Below the pieces are notes generated by a model. It ran no database searches. It was not told the origin of the DNA and saw nothing but the letters and a program-made list of their open reading frames with translations. This document shows positions 44,236-52,830 of a stretch of 64,000 nucleotides of DNA, in pieces. The DNA lies in NCBI GenBank assembly GCA_003134965.1, contig PLDA01000006.1:1-64000 (forward strand), given 5' to 3'. The position numbers and the translations under genes are program-made. Source of the stretch: Vulcanimicrobium winogradskyi (GTDB lineage Bacteria; Vulcanimicrobiota; Vulcanimicrobiia; Vulcanimicrobiales; Vulcanimicrobiaceae). Within the stretch, counting starts at the first letter, position 1. Each line of letters begins with the position of its first letter.

Positions 44236-47200
44236 CTACCGACCGGCGGCCCTCCGCTGCATCCACGTGAGGTCCGCGTCGAGGCGCTGCAGCGCGACGT
44301 CGTCCGCGATCGCGACGGCCTCGTCGCTGCCCGCGGACAACGCCGCGGTCAACGCCGCGAACGCGGCGTCGACGCCGAACGGATCGGAGCCCTGCGCCGC
44401 GAGCTGCTTGGCGACGACCGCGCGAACGTAGGCGCCCCGACCCTTCAGGAGCGCGCGGTACGGCGCCGCGCCGACGCCTTTCGTCGAAGCCGCGGCGAGA
44501 CGCCGCGCCTCGGCCGATGCCTGGGCCAGTCGCGTGTCGCGTGCAATCGCTGCGAGCCGGCCGATCACGTCCTGTCCGGTACGCAGACGCTCGCGCAGAA
44601 CGAGCGGAAGCGGCAGCCGGCGGTAGCCGATCGCGAATCCGTTGGAGACGCCGCGGGGGCCGCGCTCACCGAAACGCAACACCGACACCGACCCGTTCGG
44701 CGCGGAGACCGCACCGAAGCGGACGCGGATCCAGCGTTCCTCGCCAGGTGCCATCGCGGAGAGTACGAAGCGCCCCGCCTTCGCGTCGGTCGCATCCTTG
44801 CCGCCGACGACAGCGATCGTCCCGCCGGAGACGTAGCGGGCAGCTTTCGGATCGACGGAATACTGCAGGACGATGTCCCGGCGCACGCGCTCGATGTTGT
44901 GCACGATCGCATGGAACTCGCCGCCCGCTCCCCCGGCCCCGGCGCCCAAGAGAAGGTTGCGCTGCGCCTTCTTGTTATCGCCGATCACGTCCGGATCGGT
45001 TCCCCCGGGTCCCGGCGATCTGTTGACGAGCCCCGGCGGCTGGTAGGGATCGCCGGGCGCGCTGATCTGAACCGCCAGACAGACGTGTGATGACGCGGTT
45101 GCGGACAACGTCCACGCCAAGCCGGGCGTGACCACCGTCGCATCGGTCGCGTTCAGGGTCACCATCTGGGTTCCGAGATCTTTGAACGGAAGGCCCATGC
45201 CGAAATCGGCCATCAGGAAGTCGGCGGAGATCGTCACGGGCGCGACGGTCGGTGCCGCCGGCGCGCGCCGAGAGACGCGCGCAAGCGCGTAACTCTGAGC
45301 GCCGCGTACGGGGAGATCGCCGACGACCCAGTCGTTGACCAACGGTTCGGGCGCGGCGGCGACCTGATTCCAGACGTCGCTCGTGTCGTAGAAATCCGCG
45401 TGGATGGAGGGTTCCGTGCCGCCGTCATGCTGCGCAGCGCTGCTCGTCCAATCGCGGACGAAGAACGACGACGGCAGATCGGTCACGACGACATAGTCGT
45501 GCAGCGCGTGGTTGGCCGCGGGCGGGAGATCGCTCGGTGCGGTTCCCGACGTCCAGATGTTCAGCAGCCTCCCGCCGCCGATCGCGGACCCGTCGTAGTC
45601 GCCGTATTTCGGTATCCCGCCGCCCTGGACCGCGTTCTGCGGCTGAACGGTGCATTGCGTCGCATCCTGCAGCTCGCGCGTGCCGCCGCCCCAGCCGCTC
45701 GCACATTGCGCATCGTCCGTCCCCATCAGATCGGACTCCGGGCCGGCGACCAGCTGTCCGTGGCGTAGCGACACGCTACCCAAGAAGTAGCGGGTCGCGT
45801 CGTTCGGATGTGCGAGCGTCGTCCCGGCGGTTCTGCGGTCGTACCATCCGGTGTACGCGACGCCGCCCCATGCGCTCAGCCATGGCATGAACCGGATGGC
45901 GTTGCCCCCGCCGTTCGCGGCGACGGGAGTCCCGAACGTGATGTTTCCGGCACCGTCGTCGCGGAAGTCGTTGACCATGACGACCTGTCCGTTGTTGGCG
46001 GCGTTCGCCTGCGCCCAGGCGAAGTACACATGGTTCGCGTCGGTGTCGTCGACGGCGATCGTGGGGCTGGCCAGCGTGTTGCCGTCGTTGCAGCGGTCGA
46101 GCCCGGTGACCGCACCGCCCGAGCACGTCGCGCCGAAGAGGTCGGGAAACGCGATCGACTGGGGAAAGCCGAGCTGCTCGACCAGGCCGGCGTCGCACCC
46201 GCTGAACGCGTCGATGTCGATCGTGTTCGGCCAGCTGCGCGACGTCACGTACACCCGGCCGTCGCGGCCGACCGCGACGCGCGGAAACCCGAAGTTTCCG
46301 CTGCTCGCGTTGACGGGAGCGCCCCACGTCGCGCCGGAGTCCGACGAACAGGCGACCCGTGAGACGAAGTTGCCGGTCTCGTGCCACACCACGTAAAGCA
46401 GGTCGTGCCCGCTCGCCGAGGTGTTCCATCGGTCGGCGGCAATGTGCGGCTGGTCGACGTTGGTGTTCAGCGGCTGGCCGACGCTGCGGTTCACCGCCAG
46501 CGCGAGATAGTTGAAATGTGCGCCGCCGTCGGTCGACTGTCCGAACGCGACGTACTGATTCGCGCCGTTGCTCGCGAGCTGGCCGAGGTAGAAGTTTCCG
46601 CTCGGGCCCCATGTCACGGTGCAATCGCCGTCCAATCCGGGCGGAATGCCGGTCCAGTTCACCGCACTGTTCGTGAACATCTGGCCGCCGTTGTTCGAAT
46701 ACGCGATGCCGCAGCCGCCGTCCGTCACGAAGCTGGTCCCGTCTATCGAAGCCGCGGCTTCCACCTCGCCGGCGCCCCGCACCAGTGTCGAGCCTCCGGC
46801 TCCGGGACGCGTTCCGCTGCCGGCGCCGCGCTTCGCGATCGTCGACGAGGCGTGCCCGCTCGCGGGAGCCATCGCCTGCGGCGCGTTCGACAGGGCGCGC
46901 ATGTCCGCCGCCGATTGCGCCTCGTTCGCCGCCGGCGCCCGCAGACGCCGCACGATCGCCAGGGCTTCGGCGGCGAGCCGTGAGTTCGCGCCCGGCTGCA
47001 GCAGCGTCTGGAAGCGGATCACGTAGATACCGATTGCGACGGCGGTCTCGGTCCGGAGCGTCTTTTCCGCCGACCCCCGGAACGAGCTCGGATCTTCACC
47101 CTCGCCCGGATGCTGGAACGGGACGAGCGCTTCGCGCTCGACCGCCGGCCAGCCGGCGATGAGGAGGTACTTCGCCGTCGCCGGCTCGGCGGCGCGAACG

Positions 47201-47442
47201 ACGGCCAAACGGCGCAGCGCGTCGTCGTGGCTCGGACGCTTCTCGACCTGCACGATCGTCGTCGCGTCGACGACGCCGGGCTTCGCCTCGTGCTGCAGCA
47301 GGTACGTCGTGCGCGTGTCGTGCGCCGCGGTCCAGTCGTCCGGCACGGCGACGGCGATGTTCGGCGCGAGCGCCAGCATTTTCAGGGACGTCGCCCCGCA
47401 GAGTGATAAAAGGGCCGCGACGATCAGCCAACGTGCGGACAT
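44236..47442 (-). CDS. large secreted sialidase-fold (BNR-like) protein
   Basis: A 1068-residue protein. A signal peptide covers residues about 1-22. About 180 residues of unassigned domain follow, then a beta-propeller with Asp-box-like repeats (STDGGAHF, SSDSGATWG, YSNNGGQMF) over roughly residues 220-620. The C-terminal third has a beta-sandwich-like part and a helical tail. Sialidase or exo-glycosidase activity is not implied by the fold alone, and no catalytic Arg triad can be assigned by eye. ATG 47442 is chosen; GTG 47451 is close. Confidence 0.65.
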   Translation of the reverse strand: MSARWLIVAALLSLCGATSLKMLALAPNIAVAVPDDWTAAHDTRTTYLLQHEAKPGVVDATTIVQVEKRPSHDDALRRLAVVRAAEPATAKYLLIAGWPAVEREALVPFQHPGEGEDPSSFRGSAEKTLRTETAVAIGIYVIRFQTLLQPGANSRLAAEALAIVRRLRAPAANEAQSAADMRALSNAPQAMAPASGHASSTIAKRGAGSGTRPGAGGSTLVRGAGEVEAAASIDGTSFVTDGGCGIAYSNNGGQMFTNSAVNWTGIPPGLDGDCTVTWGPSGNFYLGQLASNGANQYVAFGQSTDGGAHFNYLALAVNRSVGQPLNTNVDQPHIAADRWNTSASGHDLLYVVWHETGNFVSRVACSSDSGATWGAPVNASSGNFGFPRVAVGRDGRVYVTSRSWPNTIDIDAFSGCDAGLVEQLGFPQSIAFPDLFGATCSGGAVTGLDRCNDGNTLASPTIAVDDTDANHVYFAWAQANAANNGQVVMVNDFRDDGAGNITFGTPVAANGGGNAIRFMPWLSAWGGVAYTGWYDRRTAGTTLAHPNDATRYFLGSVSLRHGQLVAGPESDLMGTDDAQCASGWGGGTRELQDATQCTVQPQNAVQGGGIPKYGDYDGSAIGGGRLLNIWTSGTAPSDLPPAANHALHDYVVVTDLPSSFFVRDWTSSAAQHDGGTEPSIHADFYDTSDVWNQVAAAPEPLVNDWVVGDLPVRGAQSYALARVSRRAPAAPTVAPVTISADFLMADFGMGLPFKDLGTQMVTLNATDATVVTPGLAWTLSATASSHVCLAVQISAPGDPYQPPGLVNRSPGPGGTDPDVIGDNKKAQRNLLLGAGAGGAGGEFHAIVHNIERVRRDIVLQYSVDPKAARYVSGGTIAVVGGKDATDAKAGRFVLSAMAPGEERWIRVRFGAVSAPNGSVSVLRFGERGPRGVSNGFAIGYRRLPLPLVLRERLRTGQDVIGRLAAIARDTRLAQASAEARRLAAASTKGVGAAPYRALLKGRGAYVRAVVAKQLAAQGSDPFGVDAAFAALTAALSAGSDEAVAIADDVALQRLDADLTWMQRRAAGR

Positions 47443-47515
47443 TCCGGACACCCCCCACGCGCCTCCGTCGTAGGGCTCCCCTACAGATGGAGCGTCGCCG
47501 CGCCTTCTCGCGGGG

Positions 47516-48436
47516 CTACATCGCGACCTGCGACATCGGCGGGAAGCCGTGCTTCGCGCGGCCTTCGTCGGCGTCGTTCTTCGCGGTCGACTTGTAGAGC
47601 TCGAGGTGTCCGTCGCCGGCGCGGTCGCAGTATTTGTCGCGCAGGGCCTGCAGCGCGACCTCGTCGAGCGGGGCGAAGTCGTTCGCGATCCGGACGTGGT
47701 GGTCGAGCACGGCGCGAGAGTCGATCCCGGTGACGGTCGTGAGCACGCCCGGCAGCGACATCGCATAACGCAGCGCGTCGTCCGGGTCGACCTTGCCGGC
47801 CTCGATCATGCGGCCTTCGGCGAAGGCTTTCATCCCGATCGCGTGGATGGCGCGTTCGCGCGCCAACGGCAGGACGTTCCTCTCGAAGCTGCGGTAGTTC
47901 GCGTCGAGCACGTTGAGCGGTAGCTGCACCGTGTCGAACGGGTAACCGCGCTCGATCATCTCGCGGTGGATCGAGGGAAGCTTGTGACCGGTGAAGCCGA
48001 CGAAACGCACCTTGCCGTCGCGCTTCGCCTTGTCGAGCGCTTCGATCACACCGCCCTTCGCGTAATGCCGCGCGGGATCGTCGTCGTACACGCATTCGTG
48101 GATCTGCCACAGGTCGAGATAGTCGGTGCGCAGCCGCCGCAGCGACTCCTCGAGCTGCCGCATCGCGACGTCCGCCCCGCGACCGTGCGTGCAGACCTTG
48201 GTCATGAGGAAGATGCGGTCGCGCCGTCCGCCGTCGGCCAGCGCCTTCCCCATGCGCTCCTCGCTGACGTGCTCGTTGTACTCCCAGGCGTTGTCGAGGA
48301 ACGTGATCCCGGCGTCGATCGCCGCGTGCAGCAGCCGGATCGCTTCCGGCTCGTCCTTCATCAAGCCGAGGTGGTAGCCGCCGAAGCCGATCGCCGAAAC
48401 GGCGACGCCCGGCGCGATCTCGCGTGTCGTGATCAT
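47516..48436 (-). CDS. aldo/keto reductase family oxidoreductase
   Basis: A 306-residue NADPH-dependent TIM-barrel reductase. The catalytic tetrad can be read: Asp in FLDNAWEYNEH with Tyr, Lys in FLMTKVCTHG, and His in DLWQIHECVYD. The C-terminal part AMSLPGVLTTVTGIDS binds the cofactor. The substrate is unknown. ATG 48436. Confidence 0.88.
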   Translation of the reverse strand: MITTREIAPGVAVSAIGFGGYHLGLMKDEPEAIRLLHAAIDAGITFLDNAWEYNEHVSEERMGKALADGGRRDRIFLMTKVCTHGRGADVAMRQLEESLRRLRTDYLDLWQIHECVYDDDPARHYAKGGVIEALDKAKRDGKVRFVGFTGHKLPSIHREMIERGYPFDTVQLPLNVLDANYRSFERNVLPLARERAIHAIGMKAFAEGRMIEAGKVDPDDALRYAMSLPGVLTTVTGIDSRAVLDHHVRIANDFAPLDEVALQALRDKYCDRAGDGHLELYKSTAKNDADEGRAKHGFPPMSQVAM

Positions 48437-48505
48437 GCCGTTCTCTACCCGCCCGGGCGCCCGCTCAATGGGTGCCGCAACCCCGCCCGCGGAAGGACGT
48501 GCCCG

Positions 48506-49426
48506 GTGAGCTGGTTCGGGAAGATCAAGACGGCGCTTGCACGCACGCGCGAGGCGTTCGGCGGCGAGCTGGAGACGATGGCCCTGGCGCGGCGGCCGGT
48601 CGACGACGAACTCTGGGACGATCTCGACGAGATCCTGCTGAAGGCCGACTTCGGCGTACCGACGACGGCCAAGATCGTCGACGCGCTCAAGGCCGTCGCG
48701 AAGCAGGACCGCTACGAGACGAGCGACCAGGTCGTCGCGCGCTTTCGCCGCGACGTGCAAAACTTTCTCACCCTCCCCGCGATGGGTCTCGACCTGGAGC
48801 GCAAGCCGGCAGTCGTGCTCGTCGTCGGCGTCAACGGCAGCGGGAAGACGACGACGATCGGCAAGCTCGCGGCGCTGCTGCGCACGCAGCGCAAACGGGT
48901 GATGGTCGTCGCCGCCGACACGTTCCGCGCCGCCGCCGCCGAGCAGTTGGAGATTTGGGCGAAGCGCGCGGGCGCGGAGTTCATCCGCGGCGCGGAAGGT
49001 TCGGATCCGTCGTCGGTCGTGTTCGACGGGATAACCGCGGCGAAGGCGCGCGGCGTCGACGTCGTGCTGGTCGATACCGCCGGGCGGCTGCAAACGAAGA
49101 CGAACCTGATGGAAGAGTTGAAGAAGATGCGCCGCATCATCGAGCGCGAGACCGGCGCGCCGCCGTCCGAGACGCTGCTCGTCGTCGACGGTACGACCGG
49201 CCAGAACGCGCTTTCGCAAGCGAAGCTCTTCAACGAAGCGACGCAGCTGACGGGCGTCGTCGTCACCAAGCTCGACTCATCGTCGAAGGGCGGCGTCCTG
49301 GTCGGGATCGTCGATCAGCTAGTGGTGCCCGTGAAGTACATCGGCATCGGCGAGAGCCAGGACGCCCTCGCTCCCTTCGATCCCGCGGATTTCACGAAAG
49401 CGCTGTTCGAAACGGCGGCAGCATAA
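48506..49426 (+). CDS. ftsY: signal recognition particle receptor
   Basis: A 306-residue FtsY with the helical N domain (ELWDDLDEILLKADFG) and GTPase G domain: VGVNGSGKTTTIGKLA, AADTFRAAAAEQL, DTAGRLQTK, VTKLDSSSKGG, and the C-terminal GIGESQDALAPFDPADF. It docks SRP-ribosome complexes at the membrane. The acidic A domain is almost absent, as in many short FtsY. GTG 48506 follows GGAAGGA. Confidence 0.95.
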   Translation: MSWFGKIKTALARTREAFGGELETMALARRPVDDELWDDLDEILLKADFGVPTTAKIVDALKAVAKQDRYETSDQVVARFRRDVQNFLTLPAMGLDLERKPAVVLVVGVNGSGKTTTIGKLAALLRTQRKRVMVVAADTFRAAAAEQLEIWAKRAGAEFIRGAEGSDPSSVVFDGITAAKARGVDVVLVDTAGRLQTKTNLMEELKKMRRIIERETGAPPSETLLVVDGTTGQNALSQAKLFNEATQLTGVVVTKLDSSSKGGVLVGIVDQLVVPVKYIGIGESQDALAPFDPADFTKALFETAAA

Positions 49427-49441
49427 TCGCTGCGATTCGCG

Positions 49442-50548
49442 TCACTGAAGGCGCCCGATGCGATTGAGGTTGTACTCGGTGAACCAGATGTTGCCGTCCG
49501 GACCGGTGGTGATCCCGGTCGGGGCGGCATCGGCACTGATCCCGCTGGAGAACTCGGTGATGACGCCTGCCGGGGTGATGCGGCCGAGGCTATTCCCGCC
49601 GATGCGACCCCCGCTGATCTCCGCGAACCAAAGGTTACGGTCCGGTCCGGCGGTGATCCCTTCGGGCTCGCCGGTGAGGGCGCCGAACTCGGTGACCACG
49701 CCGGCCGGCGTAATGCGTCCGATCCGACCGCCGTTCTCTTCGGTAAACCAGAGGTTGCCGTCCGGCCCCGCCGCGATACTGACGGGCAGCGCGAACGGCG
49801 AGATGCCGGCGGCAAACTCCGTCACCACACCGGCCGGAGTGATACGACCGATACGACCGACGCCGGGAAACGGTTCGACGATGAACGGGTCACCTGCTTG
49901 GCCGCGCTCGGTGAACCACATGTTTCCGTCCGGTCCCGCCGTGATGCTCGTCGCGAAGGCGCCCAATGTTATACCGCTTGCGAACTCGGTGACGACGCCG
50001 GCCGGCGTGATGCGCCCGATGCGAGCGATTTTCCCGCCGCCGCCGATCTCGGTGAACCACATGTTGCCGTCCGGCCCCTTGGCGATGCCGGACGGACCGG
50101 AGCCCGGGGTGATACCGCTGGAGAACTCGGTGATCACGCCGGCAGGCGTGATGCGTCCGATCCGGCTCGCATTGGCCTCGGTGAACCAGAGGTTACCGTC
50201 CGGACCTGCCGCGATGGAGCCGACACACGCCCTTCCCCCCGTGATGCCGTTCGCGAACTCGGTCACCGCGCCGGCCGGTGTGATGCGGCCAATTTGATCG
50301 CCGCAGTTCTCGGTGAACCAGAGGTTGCCGTCCGGCCCGGCAGCGATCCCAGTCAGCTGGTTGCTGAACTGGTTCGGGGCGGTGATACCGCTGGAGAACT
50401 CGGTGATCGTGCCCGACAGCGCTCGCGGAGAAGGCGTCGGCGACGGCGTCGGTGCGGCGACCCCGGTGAAGAGCGGCGGCGGCGACGCCGAGCCGCTGTT
50501 ACAGCCGACCAGCGCTACGAGCGCGAGGAGAGCGAAGGTTCGCGTCAT
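49442..50548 (-). CDS. NHL/virginiamycin B lyase-like propeller lipoprotein
   Basis: A 368-residue lipoprotein (lipobox LVGC) with a Pro/Ser linker, then seven or so near-identical units of about 40-45 residues with the pattern GPDGNLWFTE...GRIGRITPAGVVTEF. Such units form a beta-propeller as in Vgb-type streptogramin lyases, but the catalytic His/Glu of Vgb cannot be confirmed. High unit identity suggests recent expansion. ATG 50548. It converges with ftsY. Confidence 0.8.
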   Translation of the reverse strand: MTRTFALLALVALVGCNSGSASPPPLFTGVAAPTPSPTPSPRALSGTITEFSSGITAPNQFSNQLTGIAAGPDGNLWFTENCGDQIGRITPAGAVTEFANGITGGRACVGSIAAGPDGNLWFTEANASRIGRITPAGVITEFSSGITPGSGPSGIAKGPDGNMWFTEIGGGGKIARIGRITPAGVVTEFASGITLGAFATSITAGPDGNMWFTERGQAGDPFIVEPFPGVGRIGRITPAGVVTEFAAGISPFALPVSIAAGPDGNLWFTEENGGRIGRITPAGVVTEFGALTGEPEGITAGPDRNLWFAEISGGRIGGNSLGRITPAGVITEFSSGISADAAPTGITTGPDGNIWFTEYNLNRIGRLQ

Positions 50549-50682
50549 CCGGAATACCCCGAACACAGCGAGTTTGGCGTCCACCCGACGAAAAAGGAGC
50601 CACACCCTCACTGTTCGATGGGGCGCGCAGGCTGCACCTCCGCGTCGACTTCTAGCACGAACGACGCGCCCGCGCGCGTCGT

Positions 50683-51003
50683 TCATCGCGGATTCCTTTT
50701 CGTGTCGTGCGCATCGAGCTCGCGCTCCAGCGCGTCGAGCCGGCCGCTCCAGAAGCGCCGGAAGCGCGCGAGCCACGCGTCGAGTTCGGCGAGGCCGCTC
50801 GGATCGAGCGCGTAGATCCGGCGCTGCGCGTCGCGGCGCACCTGGACGAGTCCGGCGTCGCGCAGCAGCCGCAGATGCTGCGAGACGGCCGGGGCGGTCA
50901 TGTCGAAGCGGCGGGCGATCTCGCCGGCCGGTAGCTCGCGCGTGGCGAGCATCTCGACGATCCGCCGCCGAGTCGGGTCGCCGAGCGCCGCGAAGCCGTG
51001 CAT
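50683..51003 (-). CDS. ArsR-family transcriptional regulator
   Basis: A 106-residue winged-helix repressor: ALGDPTRRRIVEML, ELPAGEIARRFDMTAPAVSQHLRLLRDAGLVQVRR, then a C-terminal dimerisation helix. No metal-binding Cys motif is visible, so it is probably not a metal sensor. An AT-rich dyad directly upstream fits an autoregulatory operator. The SRPBCC-type gene that often accompanies such regulators is not intact here. Confidence 0.88.
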   Translation of the reverse strand: MHGFAALGDPTRRRIVEMLATRELPAGEIARRFDMTAPAVSQHLRLLRDAGLVQVRRDAQRRIYALDPSGLAELDAWLARFRRFWSGRLDALERELDAHDTKRNPR

Positions 51004-51007
51004 GCGG

Positions 51008-51054
51008 CCATATTATGCTATTCACTTAAATAAGTAAAGACCGAAATAATATGG
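51008..51054. promoter_or_regulatory. AT-rich operator region of arsR
   Basis: Perfect 9-bp arms CCATATTAT and ATAATATGG flank a central ACTTA-AA-TAAGT dyad, in an otherwise GC-rich genome. It lies 5 bases from the arsR start. It is a likely ArsR binding site and promoter. Confidence 0.55.
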
Positions 51055-51056
51055 CA

Positions 51057-51074
51057 ATCGAACAGAGGTTCGAT
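51057..51074 (+). promoter_or_regulatory. LexA (SOS) box upstream of recA
   Basis: ATCGAAC-AGAG-GTTCGAT is a perfect palindrome that contains CGAAC-N4-GTTCG, the Gram-positive-type LexA operator. It lies about 158 bases before recA. It implies SOS control of recA-recX. Confidence 0.75.
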
Positions 51075-51232
51075 GGCCGCCTGCTTCGAAGTGGGGTGCT
51101 AACGACGCGCCCTTGCCGGCGCGGGAGCAGCGTGGGAATGACCGGCGACGGCTTCGCACTCTGCCACGCATCTGGCACTCAGGCGCGGTACCGTCGGAAA
51201 AACACCGACAGCATTCTGCCGCACGGAGCATC

Positions 51233-52288
51233 ATGGCCGACGAAAAAGCACTAGCCCTCTCGAACGCGCTCGCACAGATCGAGCGTCAGTTCGGCAAGGG
51301 CTCCATCATGAAGATGGGCGAGTTCACCGACAGAATGGCGTACGACGTCATCTCGACGGGATCGATCGCCCTCGACCTCGCGCTCGGCGTCGGCGGACTG
51401 CCGCGCGGACGCGTCGTCGAGATCTACGGTCCGGAGTCGAGCGGGAAGACGACGCTCGCACTGCACGTCATCGCCGAGGCGCAAAAGGCCGGCGGCACCG
51501 CGGCGTTCATCGACGTCGAGCACGCGCTCGACCCGACCTACGCGCAAGCGCTCGGGATCGATCTCGACAACCTATTGGTCTCGCAGCCCGACGCCGGCGA
51601 ACAGGCGCTCGACATCGCCGAGATGCTCGTCCGCTCGAACGCGGTCGACGTCGTCGTCGTCGACTCGGTCGCCGCGCTCGTCACCAAGGCCGAGCTCGAA
51701 GGCGACATGGGCGACACCCACGTCGGCCTGCAGGCGCGGCTGATGTCGCAGGCGCTGCGCAAGCTGACGTCGGCGATCTCGCGCTCGAAGTGCGTGATGA
51801 TCTTCATCAACCAGCTGCGCGAGAAGGTCGGCGTCATGTTCGGCAGCCCCGAGACGACCTCGGGCGGCCGCGCGCTGAAGTTCTACGCCTCGGTCCGGCT
51901 CGACGTGCGCAAGCTCGAACAGATCAAGATCGGGCAGGACGTCGTCGGTTCGCGCACCCGCGTGAAGGTGGTGAAGAACAAGGTCGCGCCGCCGTTCCGC
52001 ATGGCCGAGTTCGACATCACCTACGGCAAGGGGATCTCGAAGATGGGCTCGATCATCGACGTCGCGCTCGAGCGGAACATCGTCGGCAAGTCGGGCTCGT
52101 GGTACACCTACGGCGAGCAGCGCATCGGTCAAGGCCGCGAGAACGCGAAGTCGTTCCTCGAAGAGCACACCGACGTCGCCGACGACATCGCGACCAAGAT
52201 CCGCGAGGCGCTCAAGGCGACCGTCGCGCCGAACGGGCTCGCGAAGCCCGTCGGCGTCGCACCAAAGGACGACGACCCTTCGTCCTGA
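51233..52288 (+). CDS. recA: recombinase RecA
   Basis: A 351-residue RecA: Walker A YGPESSGKTTLAL near residue 65, AAFIDVEHALDP, Walker B DVVVVDSVAAL, L1 and L2 loops (EGDMGDTHVGLQARLM, INQLREKVGVMFGSPETTSGG) and KNKVAPPF. It catalyses strand exchange and SOS co-protease activity. ATG 51233 is chosen by homology; the LexA box lies upstream. The last codons (DDPSS) run into a copy of the dispersed repeat. Confidence 0.98.
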   Translation: MADEKALALSNALAQIERQFGKGSIMKMGEFTDRMAYDVISTGSIALDLALGVGGLPRGRVVEIYGPESSGKTTLALHVIAEAQKAGGTAAFIDVEHALDPTYAQALGIDLDNLLVSQPDAGEQALDIAEMLVRSNAVDVVVVDSVAALVTKAELEGDMGDTHVGLQARLMSQALRKLTSAISRSKCVMIFINQLREKVGVMFGSPETTSGGRALKFYASVRLDVRKLEQIKIGQDVVGSRTRVKVVKNKVAPPFRMAEFDITYGKGISKMGSIIDVALERNIVGKSGSWYTYGEQRIGQGRENAKSFLEEHTDVADDIATKIREALKATVAPNGLAKPVGVAPKDDDPSS

Positions 52289-52300
52289 GCTTGTCGAGGG
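52276..52300. repeat. dispersed palindromic repeat at the recA 3' end
   Basis: TCCTGAGCTTGTCGAGGG preceded by CCCTTCG. It includes the recA stop and lies between recA and recX. Confidence 0.75.
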
Positions 52301-52306
52301 ATCAGG

Positions 52307-52771
52307 ATGCCATCATCAGCTCGGGTGACGGCGCTTCGCATGCTCGCGGCGCGCCGTCTCACCGAGGCGCAGCTGTTCGCGAAGCTCGAACGCAAGGGCT
52401 TCGACGACGAGACCGTCGCAGCGGCGGTCGCGTCGTGCAAACGGGACGGCCTGCTCGACGACGACCTGTTCGCGACGCTCTACGTCGAGACGAAACGCGC
52501 CGCCGTTGGTGACGCCCGGCTCGTCGCGGAGCTCGTAAAGCGTGGGATCGACCGCGACGCCGCCCGCGAGAGCGTCGCTTCGGCGGACGTCCGCGAGTCC
52601 GAGCGGGCGGGCGCGGCGTACGACCGGATCCGTCGCGCCAAGCCCGACGTCTCCTATCAGTCCGCCGCGCGGAAGCTCGAGCGCCTGGGGTTCCCCGCGT
52701 CGCTGATCTACCGGCTTCTCAGGGAGCGTGCCGGTTCCGACCTCGGCGACGTGCTCGCCGATTTGCAATGA
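52307..52771 (+). CDS. recX: regulatory protein RecX
   Basis: A 154-residue RecX with three tandem three-helix repeats (ALRMLAARRLTEAQLFAKLERKGF, DGLLDDDLFATLYVE, SAARKLERLGFPASLIYRLL). It modulates RecA filaments. ATG 52307, just after the repeat element, 18 bases from recA. Confidence 0.9.
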   Translation: MPSSARVTALRMLAARRLTEAQLFAKLERKGFDDETVAAAVASCKRDGLLDDDLFATLYVETKRAAVGDARLVAELVKRGIDRDAARESVASADVRESERAGAAYDRIRRAKPDVSYQSAARKLERLGFPASLIYRLLRERAGSDLGDVLADLQ

Positions 52772-52830
52772 TTCCCTGTCAGGGAAGGTCTAGGAAAGCC
52801 CCAGCCCGGCATGGTATGGTCGCCCTGACG

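Noticed and set aside
47516..49219. A 567-codon minus-strand frame extending the aldo/keto reductase upstream through ftsY
   Set aside because: The upstream part is antisense to ftsY and not protein-like; the reductase has a good start at 48436.
49442..50548. Regular DNA repeats that could suggest a CRISPR-like array
   Set aside because: They are in-frame propeller units of a lipoprotein with no unique spacers. No CRISPR array was seen anywhere in the window.
50612..50691. Short frame reading FVLEVDAEVQPARPIEQ after arsR, possibly a remnant of an SRPBCC partner gene
   Set aside because: Too short and frame-shifted from its only ATG; resemblance to the SRPBCC N-terminus is weak.
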